In this document: piece by piece, positions 8,503 through 16,840 of the stretch
Position numbering within the stretch: position 1 is the first letter of the stretch
Layout: every line of letters begins with the position of its first letter
Assembly: GCA_036272595.1 (NCBI GenBank)
Contig: DATAYM010000002.1
Coordinates: 1-64,000, forward strand
Length of the DNA stretch: 64,000 nucleotides
DNA from: Poindextera sp036272595
GTDB lineage: Bacteria > Pseudomonadota > Alphaproteobacteria > Caulobacterales > Caulobacteraceae
Direction of reading: 5' to 3'
Translations under genes and position numbers: made by a program
The notes under the pieces: model-generated
Seen by the model: only the letters and a program-made list of their open reading frames with translations
Told to the model about the DNA's origin: nothing
Database searches by the model: none

Positions 8503-9894
8503 ATGGCTGACGGATTTTCCCATCTGGGCGCGGTCGCGCCCTTCGCCGTCGACGAAGCCGACCGGGAGGCGCTGGCGGCGGCCATCGACGAGACCGAACT
8601 GGTTGAGCTGGCGCTCGCCCTCGGCAATATTCCCAGCCCCGCCGGCCACGAGAAGGCGGCCGGCGACTTCGTGCACGACTGGATGGCCAGGGAAGGCTTT
8701 TCGCCCCGCAAGGTCGGCGCGACGCCCGACCGGTCCAACATCATCGGGACCTATGGCGGCCGCGGCCGTTCGGGGGCGGAGCGGAACCTGCTGTTCACCG
8801 CCCACCTGGATACCGAGGCGCCGACCTGGAACCCGGACTTGGACGCCTACAAGTTCCGTCCCGAGACCATGAGCAATCGCGAGTGGCAGGAGTGCTGGCT
8901 GGAGGACGGCGTCCTCTACGGCTATCCGATCGCCAACGACCGCGGGCCGATGAGCTGCTTCCTGATGGCCGCCAAGGCGCTGAAAACCGCCGGCATCGAC
9001 CTGGCCGGCAAGCTCTACCTGACCGCCTGCCCGGGCGAGATCGGGCCGGAGCCGATCGAGGAGAACCGCGGGGTCGATTTCATGGGCAAGGATATCGGCG
9101 CCCACTACCTGTTCCACCACGGCGGCGTCGCTCCCGATTACGCCATCGCCGCCGAGGGCTGCGACTTCGGCCTGACCTGGGTCGGCTGCGGCTATTCGGT
9201 CTGGCGCATCAAGCTTTTGGGCGAGGCGGTGTTCACTCCGCTGCTGACCCATCCGGAAGACCCCTACGCTCACCCCAATCCGATCTACCGGCTGGGCAAG
9301 GTGATCGCGGCGCTGAACCGCTGGGGGCGCCTGTATGAGGTCGCCAACCGCTACGAGAGCCAGGGCGGCGTGGCCGTGCCGAAGACCCAGATCGCCGCCA
9401 TCCGCGGCGGCGTGCCCTTCGCCTTCGGCGCCGGCACCGAGGTCTGCAACCTCTATCTCGAGGTGGGCCTGACCCCGCGCCAGCAGCCGGCCGAGATCCT
9501 GCACGCGCTGGAGAAGCTGGTCGCCGACGAGGGTCTCGGCGAGGTCGAGATCGAGCCGGTGGTGGTGCGCAACGGCTTCGAGGCCGATGCGGTCGAGGTG
9601 GCGCCCCTTGTCGGCGCGGTCGACGCCGCGACCCGGCTGACCCTCGGCCATCCGGTCGAGCGGGCCGCGCCGGTCTACTCGAGCATGTGGCGCGACCACA
9701 ATGTCTTCAACATGCAGCGCATTCCGGCCATCACCACCGGTTTCCGGCGCTGGCGGCCGCGGCCGCGCGACCTGGCCGACAGCGCCCTGGTCTACGCCCT
9801 GACCGCGCTGGCGATCTGCGGCCGGGCCGAGGCCGGCCCCGCGGTCGCCCACGCCAAGCCGGTTTATGGCGACAATCCGTTCGGGGACGCGTGA
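8503..9894 (+). CDS. M20-family metallohydrolase (aminoacylase/peptidase-like)
   Basis: A 463-residue zinc hydrolase of the M20 clan. Metal and catalytic residues can be placed: H101 and D103 in TAHLDTEAP, D145 in NDRGP, E179 in CPGEIG, a Glu in AIAAEG, and a late His in MWRDHNVF. Its ATG is 3 bp after the previous stop. M20 enzymes remove an acyl, carbamoyl or amino-acid group by amide hydrolysis, so a further deacylation or decarbamoylation after the RutA/RutB-like steps is plausible. Large insertions compared with a minimal M20 enzyme (around residues 110-135 and 185-260) set it apart from ArgE/DapE. Confidence 0.8.
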   Translation: MADGFSHLGAVAPFAVDEADREALAAAIDETELVELALALGNIPSPAGHEKAAGDFVHDWMAREGFSPRKVGATPDRSNIIGTYGGRGRSGAERNLLFTAHLDTEAPTWNPDLDAYKFRPETMSNREWQECWLEDGVLYGYPIANDRGPMSCFLMAAKALKTAGIDLAGKLYLTACPGEIGPEPIEENRGVDFMGKDIGAHYLFHHGGVAPDYAIAAEGCDFGLTWVGCGYSVWRIKLLGEAVFTPLLTHPEDPYAHPNPIYRLGKVIAALNRWGRLYEVANRYESQGGVAVPKTQIAAIRGGVPFAFGAGTEVCNLYLEVGLTPRQQPAEILHALEKLVADEGLGEVEIEPVVVRNGFEADAVEVAPLVGAVDAATRLTLGHPVERAAPVYSSMWRDHNVFNMQRIPAITTGFRRWRPRPRDLADSALVYALTALAICGRAEAGPAVAHAKPVYGDNPFGDA

Positions 9895-9922
9895 ACGACG
9901 TCCTCAACCCTGGGAGTGAAAC

Positions 9923-10735
9923 ATGAGTTACGAAGTTCTCGAGGTCAGGCCGCTCACCCTGCGCATCGGCGCGGAGATCGGCGGCGTCGACCTCACCAAG
10001 CCGCTCAGCAACCGGCAGACGGCCGAGTTGCGGGACGCCATCGCCGACTATCAGGTGATCTTCTTCCGCGACCAGCACCTGGATCATGAAAGCCACATCC
10101 GTTTCGGCCGCGTCTTCGGCGACCTGGTGGTGCATTCCAGCGTGCCGCACATCGAGGGCTATCCGGAGATCGTCGAGATCCGCGCCGACGAAAATTCCAA
10201 GAACGTGCCGGGGGAGAACTGGCATTCGGACCTGACCTGCGACCCCATCCCGCCGATGGGCTCGATCCTCTACCTGCACACCGTGCCCGAGCCCGGCGGC
10301 GACACCATGTTCGCCAGCATGTACGCGGCCTATGACGCCCTTTCGCCGCGCATGAAGGCCTATCTGGAGGGGCTCGAGGCCGAGCACGACGGCAACCACG
10401 TCTATCGGCCGCTGTTCCCCGACCTCGACCGTTCCTACCCCTGCAACAACCACCCGATCATCCGGACCCATCCGGTGACCGGCAAGAAGGGCATCTATGT
10501 CAATTCCTCCTACACCACCCAGATCATCGGAGTGTCGAAGGACGAGAGCGATGCGATCCTGGGCTTCCTCTACAAGCACGTGATGAACCCGAACTTCCAC
10601 GTGCGCTTCAAGTGGCGGCCGCACTCGGTGGCCTTCTGGGACAACCGCTGCACCCAGCACCTGGCCGTCTGGGACTATTTTCCGCAGGTGCGGTCGGGGT
10701 ACCGGGTGACGGTGGCGGGCGAGAAGCCGATGTAG
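9923..10735 (+). CDS. TauD/TfdA-family Fe(II)/2-oxoglutarate dioxygenase
   Basis: A 270-residue dioxygenase. The iron-binding facial triad is H101 and D103 in NWHSDLTC and H246 in CTQHLAVWDY, with R261 in SGYRVT placed to bind 2-oxoglutarate. GGGAGTGAA precedes the ATG. Family members hydroxylate next to a heteroatom, which often causes loss of sulfite, an aldehyde or an amine. As the last gene of the plus-strand run, 28 bp after the M20 gene, it probably performs an oxidative step in the same pathway. A second, distinct TauD-like gene lies on the other strand at 11.7-12.5 kb. Confidence 0.9.
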   Translation: MSYEVLEVRPLTLRIGAEIGGVDLTKPLSNRQTAELRDAIADYQVIFFRDQHLDHESHIRFGRVFGDLVVHSSVPHIEGYPEIVEIRADENSKNVPGENWHSDLTCDPIPPMGSILYLHTVPEPGGDTMFASMYAAYDALSPRMKAYLEGLEAEHDGNHVYRPLFPDLDRSYPCNNHPIIRTHPVTGKKGIYVNSSYTTQIIGVSKDESDAILGFLYKHVMNPNFHVRFKWRPHSVAFWDNRCTQHLAVWDYFPQVRSGYRVTVAGEKPM

Positions 10736-10741
10736 TTCAAT

Positions 10742-10800
10742 CCGTCATCCCCGCTGGAGCCGCGCAGCAGCGGGGGGCCCGAACAGGTTGGCCATGACGG
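10742..10800. repeat. Intergenic palindromic repeat element, copy A (also a likely terminator)
   Basis: Nested inverted repeats fill the gap between two convergent genes: outer arms CCGTCAT (10742-10748) and ATGACGG (10794-10800), inner arms CCCCGCTG (10749-10756) and CAGCGGGG (10768-10775). An A-run follows on the plus strand. The right edge GGCCATGACGGAAAA recurs near 51792. It can fold into a long hairpin and may terminate both convergent transcripts. Confidence 0.55.
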
Positions 10801-10820
10801 AAAAAGGGATCGAGGTTTCG

Positions 10821-11654
10821 TCACCCCTCGTCGAAGCTGGTGGACATGGTCAGGCTGGCCCATTCGCCGATCTCGGCCTGGACGCGGGCCAGCTGGCGGG
10901 TGGCGTAGTGCAGGGCGTCGGCGCCCAGCAGCAGCTGCAGCGGCGGGTTTTCGGCGTCGACCACCTTCAGGATGGCCGCGGCGACCTTGGCCGGATCGCC
11001 CGGCTCGTGGCCGGCGTGCTCGGCCAGGATGCGGCGGGCGAAGCGGGCGGCGCCGTCATAGTCGTCGATGATCCGCTGCGTCTGATGCAGCGAGCGGCCG
11101 GCATAGTCGGTGCGCATGCCGCCCGGCTCGACATTGATCACCTTGACGCCCAGCTCCGCCACCTCCTGGGCCAGGGTCTGGGCGACGCCTTCCAGCGCGT
11201 ACTTGCTGGCGCAATAGATGCCGGTGCCGGCCCAGGCGGCGACGCCGCTGACCGAGGTGATGTTGACGATGCGCCCGGCGCGCCGCGCCCGCATGAACGG
11301 CAGCACCGCCTGGATCATGGCGATCGGGCCGAAGAGGTTGACCTCGAACTGGGCGCGGACCTCGGCCAGGCTGGCCTCCTCGACCGCGCCGACCAGGCCA
11401 TAGCCGGCATTGTTGACCAGCACGTCCAGCCCGCCGGTGGCGGCCTCGGCCTTTTCCGCCACCTTGCGCACCGCCATCTCGTCGGTGACGTCCAGCAAAA
11501 ACCCGAGACTGCGGCCCGGCGCCAGCGCCTCGAAGGCGGCCAGCGCGCCCAGGGTGCGCACCGTGCCGGCGACCGTGTCGCCGCGCGCCAGCGCCGCCTC
11601 GGCCAACGCGTTGCCAAGGCCGGCGTTGACGCCGGTGATCAGCCAATTGCTCAT
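10821..11654 (-). CDS. Short-chain dehydrogenase/reductase
   Basis: A 277-residue classical SDR. It has the nucleotide-binding TGVNAGLG (residues 7-14), NNAG (81-84), Ser134/136 in NITSVSG and the Y147-x3-K151 pair in YCASK. The ATG at 11654 is chosen because the coding similarity starts there; the frame stays open upstream, but inside the neighbouring dioxygenase gene. It oxidises or reduces a hydroxyl/carbonyl group with NAD(P). It begins 11 bp after the stop of the TauD-like gene, so the two form an operon in which an alcohol from the dioxygenase could be oxidised here. Confidence 0.9.
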   Translation of the reverse strand: MSNWLITGVNAGLGNALAEAALARGDTVAGTVRTLGALAAFEALAPGRSLGFLLDVTDEMAVRKVAEKAEAATGGLDVLVNNAGYGLVGAVEEASLAEVRAQFEVNLFGPIAMIQAVLPFMRARRAGRIVNITSVSGVAAWAGTGIYCASKYALEGVAQTLAQEVAELGVKVINVEPGGMRTDYAGRSLHQTQRIIDDYDGAARFARRILAEHAGHEPGDPAKVAAAILKVVDAENPPLQLLLGADALHYATRQLARVQAEIGEWASLTMSTSFDEG

Positions 11655-11665
11655 GGCCCGGCCCC

Positions 11666-12526
11666 TCAATAGGGCTTGTCGCCCTTGACCCACAGCCGGT
11701 GCATCAGCCGGAAATACTTGGTGTCGTCGTAGAGCGTGCCGGTGTGCAAGGTGCAGCGGTTGTCCCACATCAGCACGTCGCCCTCGCGCCATTTGTGCCG
11801 GAACACGAACTCGTCCTGGGTGGCGAATTCGATCAGCTCGTCCATCAGTTCCAGCCCCTCGGGGTTGGGCATGCCGACGATGCCCTTGACCGTGCCGGTG
11901 GAGACGAACAGGGCCTTGCGGCCGTCCGACGGGTGGGTGCGGACCAGCGGGTGATAGACGTCGGGATTGTCGGCCTTCAGTTCCTCGCTGGGGTTTTCCA
12001 TCCGATTGAAGTCACGCGTGGCCATGAAGTGCAGCCAGCTGTGGTGCACCATCTTGCCGTCCAGCTCGGCCTGGCGCTCGGGCGGAAGGGCGTTCCAGGC
12101 CTTGCACAGGTCGGCCAGCAGGGTGTCGCTGCCCACCGGCGGCGTCTCGACGGCGTAGAGCATGGTGCTCATCACCGGCTCGGACTTGTAGGAATAGTCG
12201 GTGTGCCAGCCGATGCCGTCGTTATGGGCGCCGATCGGCTTGCCGTTTTCGTCGACCCGGTTGGACAGCACATAGATCTTCGGAAAGCCGGGCAGGGTGT
12301 TCTCGACCAGGGTGTGGTCCTCGGGCTCGCCGAAGCGCTCGATGAAGCGCATCAGGTCGGCCGGCTCCAACGACTGGTCGCGCAACAGGATCGCGCCATG
12401 GGCCTGGAAGGCGGCCACCACGGAATCGAGCGTCGCCTCGTCGGCGTGCTTGATGTCGACGTCCAGGATCTCAGCCCCGAAGTCGGCCTTGAGCGGACGG
12501 AATTTCACTTGGGTGGCGGTGTCCAT
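11666..12526 (-). CDS. TauD/TfdA-family Fe(II)/2-oxoglutarate dioxygenase
   Basis: A 286-residue dioxygenase with triad residues H108 and D110 in GWHTDYSY and H261 in CTLHTGTLYDD, and Arg residues at 273/277 suited to 2-oxoglutarate binding. The start at 12526 is preferred over the ATG at 12538 because AGAGGG lies 5 bp before it. It is only distantly like the 9923 gene (different flanks around the triad), so it is not a recent duplicate. It is co-transcribed with the SDR and divergent from the Rieske oxygenase, sharing a 246-bp control region. The substrate is unknown. Confidence 0.9.
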   Translation of the reverse strand: MDTATQVKFRPLKADFGAEILDVDIKHADEATLDSVVAAFQAHGAILLRDQSLEPADLMRFIERFGEPEDHTLVENTLPGFPKIYVLSNRVDENGKPIGAHNDGIGWHTDYSYKSEPVMSTMLYAVETPPVGSDTLLADLCKAWNALPPERQAELDGKMVHHSWLHFMATRDFNRMENPSEELKADNPDVYHPLVRTHPSDGRKALFVSTGTVKGIVGMPNPEGLELMDELIEFATQDEFVFRHKWREGDVLMWDNRCTLHTGTLYDDTKYFRLMHRLWVKGDKPY

Positions 12527-12772
12527 GATCCCTCTCAAGGGTCCAGATAACGGATTATGCGGTAGATTAGTCCCGGCCGGGCGGCGCGTCTTGCCTCAGC
12601 GCGCCCCATCAGTTGCACGCCGCGCCGCCCTGCCTGTCCTTCGATCAGCGGCGCCCAACGACCGGCCGCCGGCGCCGCGGCGCGCTCGTCGCCAACTCCC
12701 GGTGCGCGCTGGTGCAAGACTCCATGGCGCGGCGAGGCGTATCTTGGCCTTCGACAGTCGAGGACGATCGCG
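12527..12772. other. Divergent intergenic region between TauD-like and Rieske genes
   Basis: This 246-bp stretch must hold both divergent promoters. The first 50 bp on the TauD side are relatively AT-rich (ATAACGGATTATGCGGTAGA); the rest is GC-rich. I see no convincing inverted repeat or gene in it. Confidence 0.4.
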
Positions 12773-13981
12773 ATGAGCACCGGGATCCTTTCGGACGCCT
12801 TTTTCGACAGCCTGTCGAGCTCGGTCGCCGATCTGGACCGGGCCGAGACCCTGCCGCCGGCCTGCTACACCGACCCGGACTTCTATGCGTTCGAGAAGGA
12901 GGCGCTTTTCAATCACGAATGGCTCTGCATCGGCCGCGAATCCTGGGTCCGCGAGGCCGGCGACTACTTCACTACCCAGATCATCGGCGAGCCGATCATC
13001 GTCGCCCGCACCCGCGAGGGCGAGTTGAAGGCCATGTCGGCGGTCTGCCAGCACCGCGCCATGCTGGTGGCCGAGGGGCGCGGCAACACCCGCGGCTTCG
13101 TCTGCCCCTACCACCACTGGGTCTATGGCTTGAACGGCGAACTGATCAACGCGCCAGCGATGGAGCGGACCTGCGATTTCGACAAGAAGGTGATCCGCCT
13201 GCCGACCTTGAAGGTCGAGGTCTGGCTGGGCTTCGTCTTCATCAATTTCGACGCCGACGCCGCGCCGCTGGCGCCGCGTCTGGCCAAGGTCGCCGAGGCG
13301 GTGGCGGGCTATGACCTTTCGGCCGCCGAAGGACCGCCGCCCATGACCGGGTCGTTCGCCTGGAACTGGAAGGTGATGTTCGAGAACAACAACGACGGCT
13401 ACCACGCCAACAAGCTGCACCAGGGACCGCTGCACGACTTCGTGCCCAGCGAGCTGGCCAGCTTTCCGGACTCCGGTCCGAACGACGCCGGCTTCCTGCG
13501 CTACAACGGCACCACGCACGCCGACGCCAGCTTCAACCCGACGCAGAAGGCCGTGCTGCCGATCTTCCCTGGACTGACGGAAATCGACCGTAACCGGATG
13601 ACTTTCGCCAATGTGCCGCCGACCCTGTCGCTGGTGCTGACCAACGACCTGGTGATCTTCCTGATCCTGCGCGCTACCGGGCCGGAGAGCCTGGAGCAGG
13701 ACACCGGCGTGCTGGTCGCCCCCGGCGCCATGCTGGAGCCCTCTTTCGGGCACCGGCTGGACATGATCATGACCAGCGCCAGCAAGATCATCGCCCAGGA
13801 CATGCATGTGGACGGCCTGGTCCAGGTCGGGCTGCGCTCGCGCTTCGCCGTGCGCGGCCGCTATTCTTGGCAGGAAGGCGCGCAGGGCCAGTTCAACCGC
13901 TGGGTGACGCCGCGCTACCAGCAGACCTGGGCTCGCCTGAACGGCAAGGCGCCCGCGCGCAATGCCACGGCCGCCGCCTGA
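12773..13981 (+). CDS. Rieske-type aromatic ring-hydroxylating oxygenase, alpha subunit
   Basis: A 402-residue oxygenase. The [2Fe-2S] Rieske ligands are C92 and H94 (VCQHRA) and C111 and H114 (CPYHHW). The mononuclear iron site has H211 and H216 in NNNDGYHANKLH, with D343 in AQDMHVDG as the likely third ligand. It inserts oxygen into an aromatic or other unsaturated substrate using electrons from a reductase. No beta subunit, ferredoxin or reductase is adjacent, so it probably forms a homotrimer with an unlinked reductase. The stop overlaps the start of the extradiol dioxygenase gene by 1 bp, pointing to consecutive steps. Confidence 0.92.
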   Translation: MSTGILSDAFFDSLSSSVADLDRAETLPPACYTDPDFYAFEKEALFNHEWLCIGRESWVREAGDYFTTQIIGEPIIVARTREGELKAMSAVCQHRAMLVAEGRGNTRGFVCPYHHWVYGLNGELINAPAMERTCDFDKKVIRLPTLKVEVWLGFVFINFDADAAPLAPRLAKVAEAVAGYDLSAAEGPPPMTGSFAWNWKVMFENNNDGYHANKLHQGPLHDFVPSELASFPDSGPNDAGFLRYNGTTHADASFNPTQKAVLPIFPGLTEIDRNRMTFANVPPTLSLVLTNDLVIFLILRATGPESLEQDTGVLVAPGAMLEPSFGHRLDMIMTSASKIIAQDMHVDGLVQVGLRSRFAVRGRYSWQEGAQGQFNRWVTPRYQQTWARLNGKAPARNATAAA

Positions 13982-14793
13982 TGGCCCGGCTGCCGGCGGT
14001 CTTCTTCGGTCATGGCAGCCCGACCCTGGCGCTGGAGACCAACGACACCACCGCGGCCTGGGCGGCCATCGCCGCGGAGATCGGCAAACCGAAGGCGATC
14101 CTCGCCGTCTCGGCCCACTGGCTGACCCGCGGGGTCGCCGTCACCGCCATGGCTCGGCCGAGGACCATCCACGACTTCGGCCGCTCACTGCCGGCGCCGC
14201 TGTTCGACATCCAGTATCCGGCGCCCGGCGATCCGGCCCTGGCGGCGCGGGTGCGCCAGCTGCTGGCGCCGACCGATGCCATCCTCGACCAGTCGGTCTG
14301 GGGTCTGGACCATGGTGTCTGGTCGGTGCTGTCCAAGGCCTATCCAGCCGCCGACGTCCCGGTGGTGCAGCTGAGCATGGACGCGACCAAGCCGCCGGCC
14401 TGGCACTACGAGATCGGCCAGCGCCTCGCCCCCCTGCGCGACGAGGGCGTGCTGGTGATGGGCAGCGGCAACATCGTGCACAACCTGGGCGTCATGAGCT
14501 GGGAAGGCCGGTTCGCGCAGCCCTACGACTGGGCCGTGCGGTTTGCCGACCGCATCCGCGAAGCCATCGCCGAGGACGCGCCGCAGTCAGTGATCGACTA
14601 CGCCTCGCGCGGTCCGGACGCGGCCATGGCGGTGGCCGATCCCGACCATTTCTGGCCGCTGCTCTATGTGCTGGGGACGCGCGCGCCCGGCGAGCCGGCG
14701 CGCTTCGTCACCGACCATTTCGAGCACCGCTCGCTGAGCATGATGAGCGTGGTGCTGGGCGGCGAGGCCGCGCCTGTGCGCGCGGCCGCCTAA
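13981..14793 (+). CDS. LigB/YgiD-type extradiol ring-cleavage dioxygenase
   Basis: A 270-residue class III extradiol dioxygenase of the 4,5-DOPA dioxygenase (YgiD) branch. The four metal-site histidines are H11 (FFGHGSPT), H46 (SAHW), H167 (GNIVHNLG) and H223 (DPDHFWPLL). It would open a catechol-type ring next to the hydroxyls. Translation is coupled to the Rieske gene by a TGATG overlap, so the Rieske product may be its substrate directly or after O-demethylation. YgiD homologues act on DOPA and other catechols in vitro, and the natural substrate is often unknown. Confidence 0.9.
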   Translation: MARLPAVFFGHGSPTLALETNDTTAAWAAIAAEIGKPKAILAVSAHWLTRGVAVTAMARPRTIHDFGRSLPAPLFDIQYPAPGDPALAARVRQLLAPTDAILDQSVWGLDHGVWSVLSKAYPAADVPVVQLSMDATKPPAWHYEIGQRLAPLRDEGVLVMGSGNIVHNLGVMSWEGRFAQPYDWAVRFADRIREAIAEDAPQSVIDYASRGPDAAMAVADPDHFWPLLYVLGTRAPGEPARFVTDHFEHRSLSMMSVVLGGEAAPVRAAA

Positions 14794-14813
14794 CGGGTTT
14801 TCGGAGGGGATCG

Positions 14814-15905
14814 ATGGCTTTCATCTGCGAGGCGGGCGAGACGCGTCCGGACGCCACGCCCGGCGCGCTGCACCAGCTGAAGGCGACGCCGAACACGGTG
14901 CACTGGGGCTATTTCGACGCCGCGCTGGCGCCGGCCCTGATCGTCAAAAGCGGCGACCTGATCCAGGCCGAGGCCATCACCCATCACGCCGGCGACGCGC
15001 CGGACCTGATGATGGACGAGGCGGTGCGGACCATCTTCCGCGAGGTGCCCGAGGCCGACCGCAATCCCGGCGTCCACATCATGACCGGGCCGATCTTCGT
15101 GGACGGCGCCAAACCCGGCGACATCCTGGAGGTGCGCTATCTGCGCATGGTCCCGCGCTGCGCCTACGGCTCCAACCTCGCCGCCAACTGGGGCTATCTC
15201 TACAAGGAGTTCGACGAGACCGAGCGGGTGACCATCTACCAGCTCGACGCCGACTTCGCCCACGCCCGGGCGCTCTATGCCTATGATTTCCCCGGAAAAT
15301 ACCTCGTGCCCGGGACCGTCACCCACTGTCCGGCCTGCGACCGCCAGCCGGCGTTGAAGGGCGTCCGTGTGCCGGCGCGCCCGCATCTGGGCACGGCCGG
15401 GGTCGCGCCGGACGCGGCTGGGCGGGTCAGCACCATTCCGCCCGGCCTGCACGGCGGCAATATCGACAACTGGCGCATCGGCGCCGGCGCGGTGATGTAC
15501 TACCCGGTCCAGGTCGACGGCGGCCTGTTTTCCATCGGCGATCCGCACGTCAGCCAGGGCGACGGCGAGCTTTCGGGCACCGCCATCGAGGCGTCCCTGA
15601 ACGTCCTCTTCCAGATCGTCCTGCGCAAGGATTTCAGCATCCCGAGCCCACTCCTGGAGACGCCGAAATACTGGATCGTGCACGGCTTCAACGAGGACCT
15701 GAACGTCGCCATGCGCGACGCCTCGCTGGAGATGCTCAGCCTGCTCAGCGACCATGTCGGCCTCAGCCGCGCCGACGCCTATTCGCTGATGAGCGTCGCG
15801 GCGGACTTCGCGGTGACCCAGGTGGTCGACGGCCGCCAGGGCGTCCATGTGCGCATGCCGCGCGGCATCTTCCCGCCCAAGGCCGCGGCCGTGGGCGGGG
15901 CGTGA
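14814..15905 (+). CDS. Acetamidase/formamidase family protein
   Basis: A 363-residue FmdA/AmdA-like protein. It has KSGDLIQAEAITHHAGDAP near residues 45-65, GPIFVDGAKPGDILEV, the IPPGLHGGNIDN segment near residue 210 and FSIGDPHVSQGDGE near 240, the region carrying zinc and catalytic residues in this family. The start at 14814 follows a clear GGAGGGG. The family hydrolyses formamide, acetamide and related small amides. Behind an extradiol dioxygenase it may remove an amide or formyl group from the opened product. Its stop overlaps the GTG of the AraC gene. Confidence 0.85.
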   Translation: MAFICEAGETRPDATPGALHQLKATPNTVHWGYFDAALAPALIVKSGDLIQAEAITHHAGDAPDLMMDEAVRTIFREVPEADRNPGVHIMTGPIFVDGAKPGDILEVRYLRMVPRCAYGSNLAANWGYLYKEFDETERVTIYQLDADFAHARALYAYDFPGKYLVPGTVTHCPACDRQPALKGVRVPARPHLGTAGVAPDAAGRVSTIPPGLHGGNIDNWRIGAGAVMYYPVQVDGGLFSIGDPHVSQGDGELSGTAIEASLNVLFQIVLRKDFSIPSPLLETPKYWIVHGFNEDLNVAMRDASLEMLSLLSDHVGLSRADAYSLMSVAADFAVTQVVDGRQGVHVRMPRGIFPPKAAAVGGA

Positions 15906-16840
15906 AGGCCTGGCGCTTCTCGACCGAGACCCATCCGCCGGCCGAGCGGCGCGAGGCCTGGCGCGAGGCCATGGTGCGTCTACGCCTTCCCGTCGAGGCC
16001 GCCGCCGATGATGACGCCGCCGCGTCGGTCGTCAGCTTGGTCTCGCCGCTGGGCATGGAGTTCTCGCTGGTCAGCGCCGGCGCCCAGGAGATTTCCGGCC
16101 GCAACCCCGACCAGCCGGCGGCCATCTGGCTGGCGGCGCTGCTTGAGGGCTCGGCGGTGCTCAATGACGGCCGCGCCGAGGTGGCGGTGCAGCCCGGCGA
16201 TATTGTCTTCGGCCCCACCGGCATGGCCGCGGCCCTGCGGCTGCAGACGCGGTTTCGCCTCCTCCTGATCACCGCGCCGAGGGTGGCGCTGGACCACCGG
16301 CTGGTCGCGCCGCGCTCCTTGCGCATCGGCCACCTGCCGGCCGCCGCCGGGTTGAATCACGTCTTTTCCAGTCTCCTGCGCGGGGTCGCCGACAGCCTTG
16401 AGGACCTGGCCGGCGATCAGCTACGGCCGGTGGAGCTGGCCGTCACCGAGTTCCTGGTCGCCACCCTGGCCGCCGACGTCCTGGAACCGCACGGCGCCGC
16501 CGCCATCCGGGCCGCCCACCTGCATCGGGTGCGCCAGCACGTCGAGGCGCTGCTTGGCGAGCCTGACCTGCGGCTTGGCCCGGTCGCCGAGGCGGCGGGT
16601 GTCTCGCCACGCTACCTGCAGAAGCTGTTCGCCGCCGCCGGCGAAAGCTTTACCCACTATGTGCGCCTGCGCCGGCTGGAGCGCTCCCGGCTGGACATGG
16701 TCAGCCCGCGCTACGCCGATACCTCGATCTCCAGCATCGCCTTCCGCTGGGGCTTCAACGGCTCCGCCCATTTCAGCCGCGCCTTCCGCGAGCAGTATGG
16801 GCTCTCGCCGCGCGAATACCGCCGCAAGGGCGCCGGCTAG
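15902..16840 (+). CDS. AraC-family transcriptional regulator
   Basis: A 312-residue regulator with a GTG start overlapping the previous stop (GTGA). The N-terminal half (to about residue 190) is an AraC-binding-like cupin region. The C-terminal third (about 215-310) holds two helix-turn-helix motifs: LRLGPVAEAAGVSPRYLQKLF and SISSIAFRWGFNGSAHFSRAF, ending in the typical YGLSPREYRR. It probably activates the Rieske/extradiol/formamidase genes, and perhaps the divergent dioxygenase-SDR pair, in response to an aromatic inducer. It overlaps the convergent kinase gene by 4 bp. Confidence 0.9.
   Translation: MKAWRFSTETHPPAERREAWREAMVRLRLPVEAAADDDAAASVVSLVSPLGMEFSLVSAGAQEISGRNPDQPAAIWLAALLEGSAVLNDGRAEVAVQPGDIVFGPTGMAAALRLQTRFRLLLITAPRVALDHRLVAPRSLRIGHLPAAAGLNHVFSSLLRGVADSLEDLAGDQLRPVELAVTEFLVATLAADVLEPHGAAAIRAAHLHRVRQHVEALLGEPDLRLGPVAEAAGVSPRYLQKLFAAAGESFTHYVRLRRLERSRLDMVSPRYADTSISSIAFRWGFNGSAHFSRAFREQYGLSPREYRRKGAG

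Noticed and set aside
7768..9852. A 694-codon open frame on the minus strand
   Set aside because: It covers the antisense of the RutB-like and M20 genes, has low-complexity Gly/Ala/Arg/Asp-rich sequence and no family motif. Such long shadows are common in GC-rich coding DNA.
12535..12780. Possible small minus-strand gene in the TauD-Rieske gap
   Set aside because: It ends over the Rieske start region, has no ribosome site or recognisable motif, and would occupy the divergent promoter.
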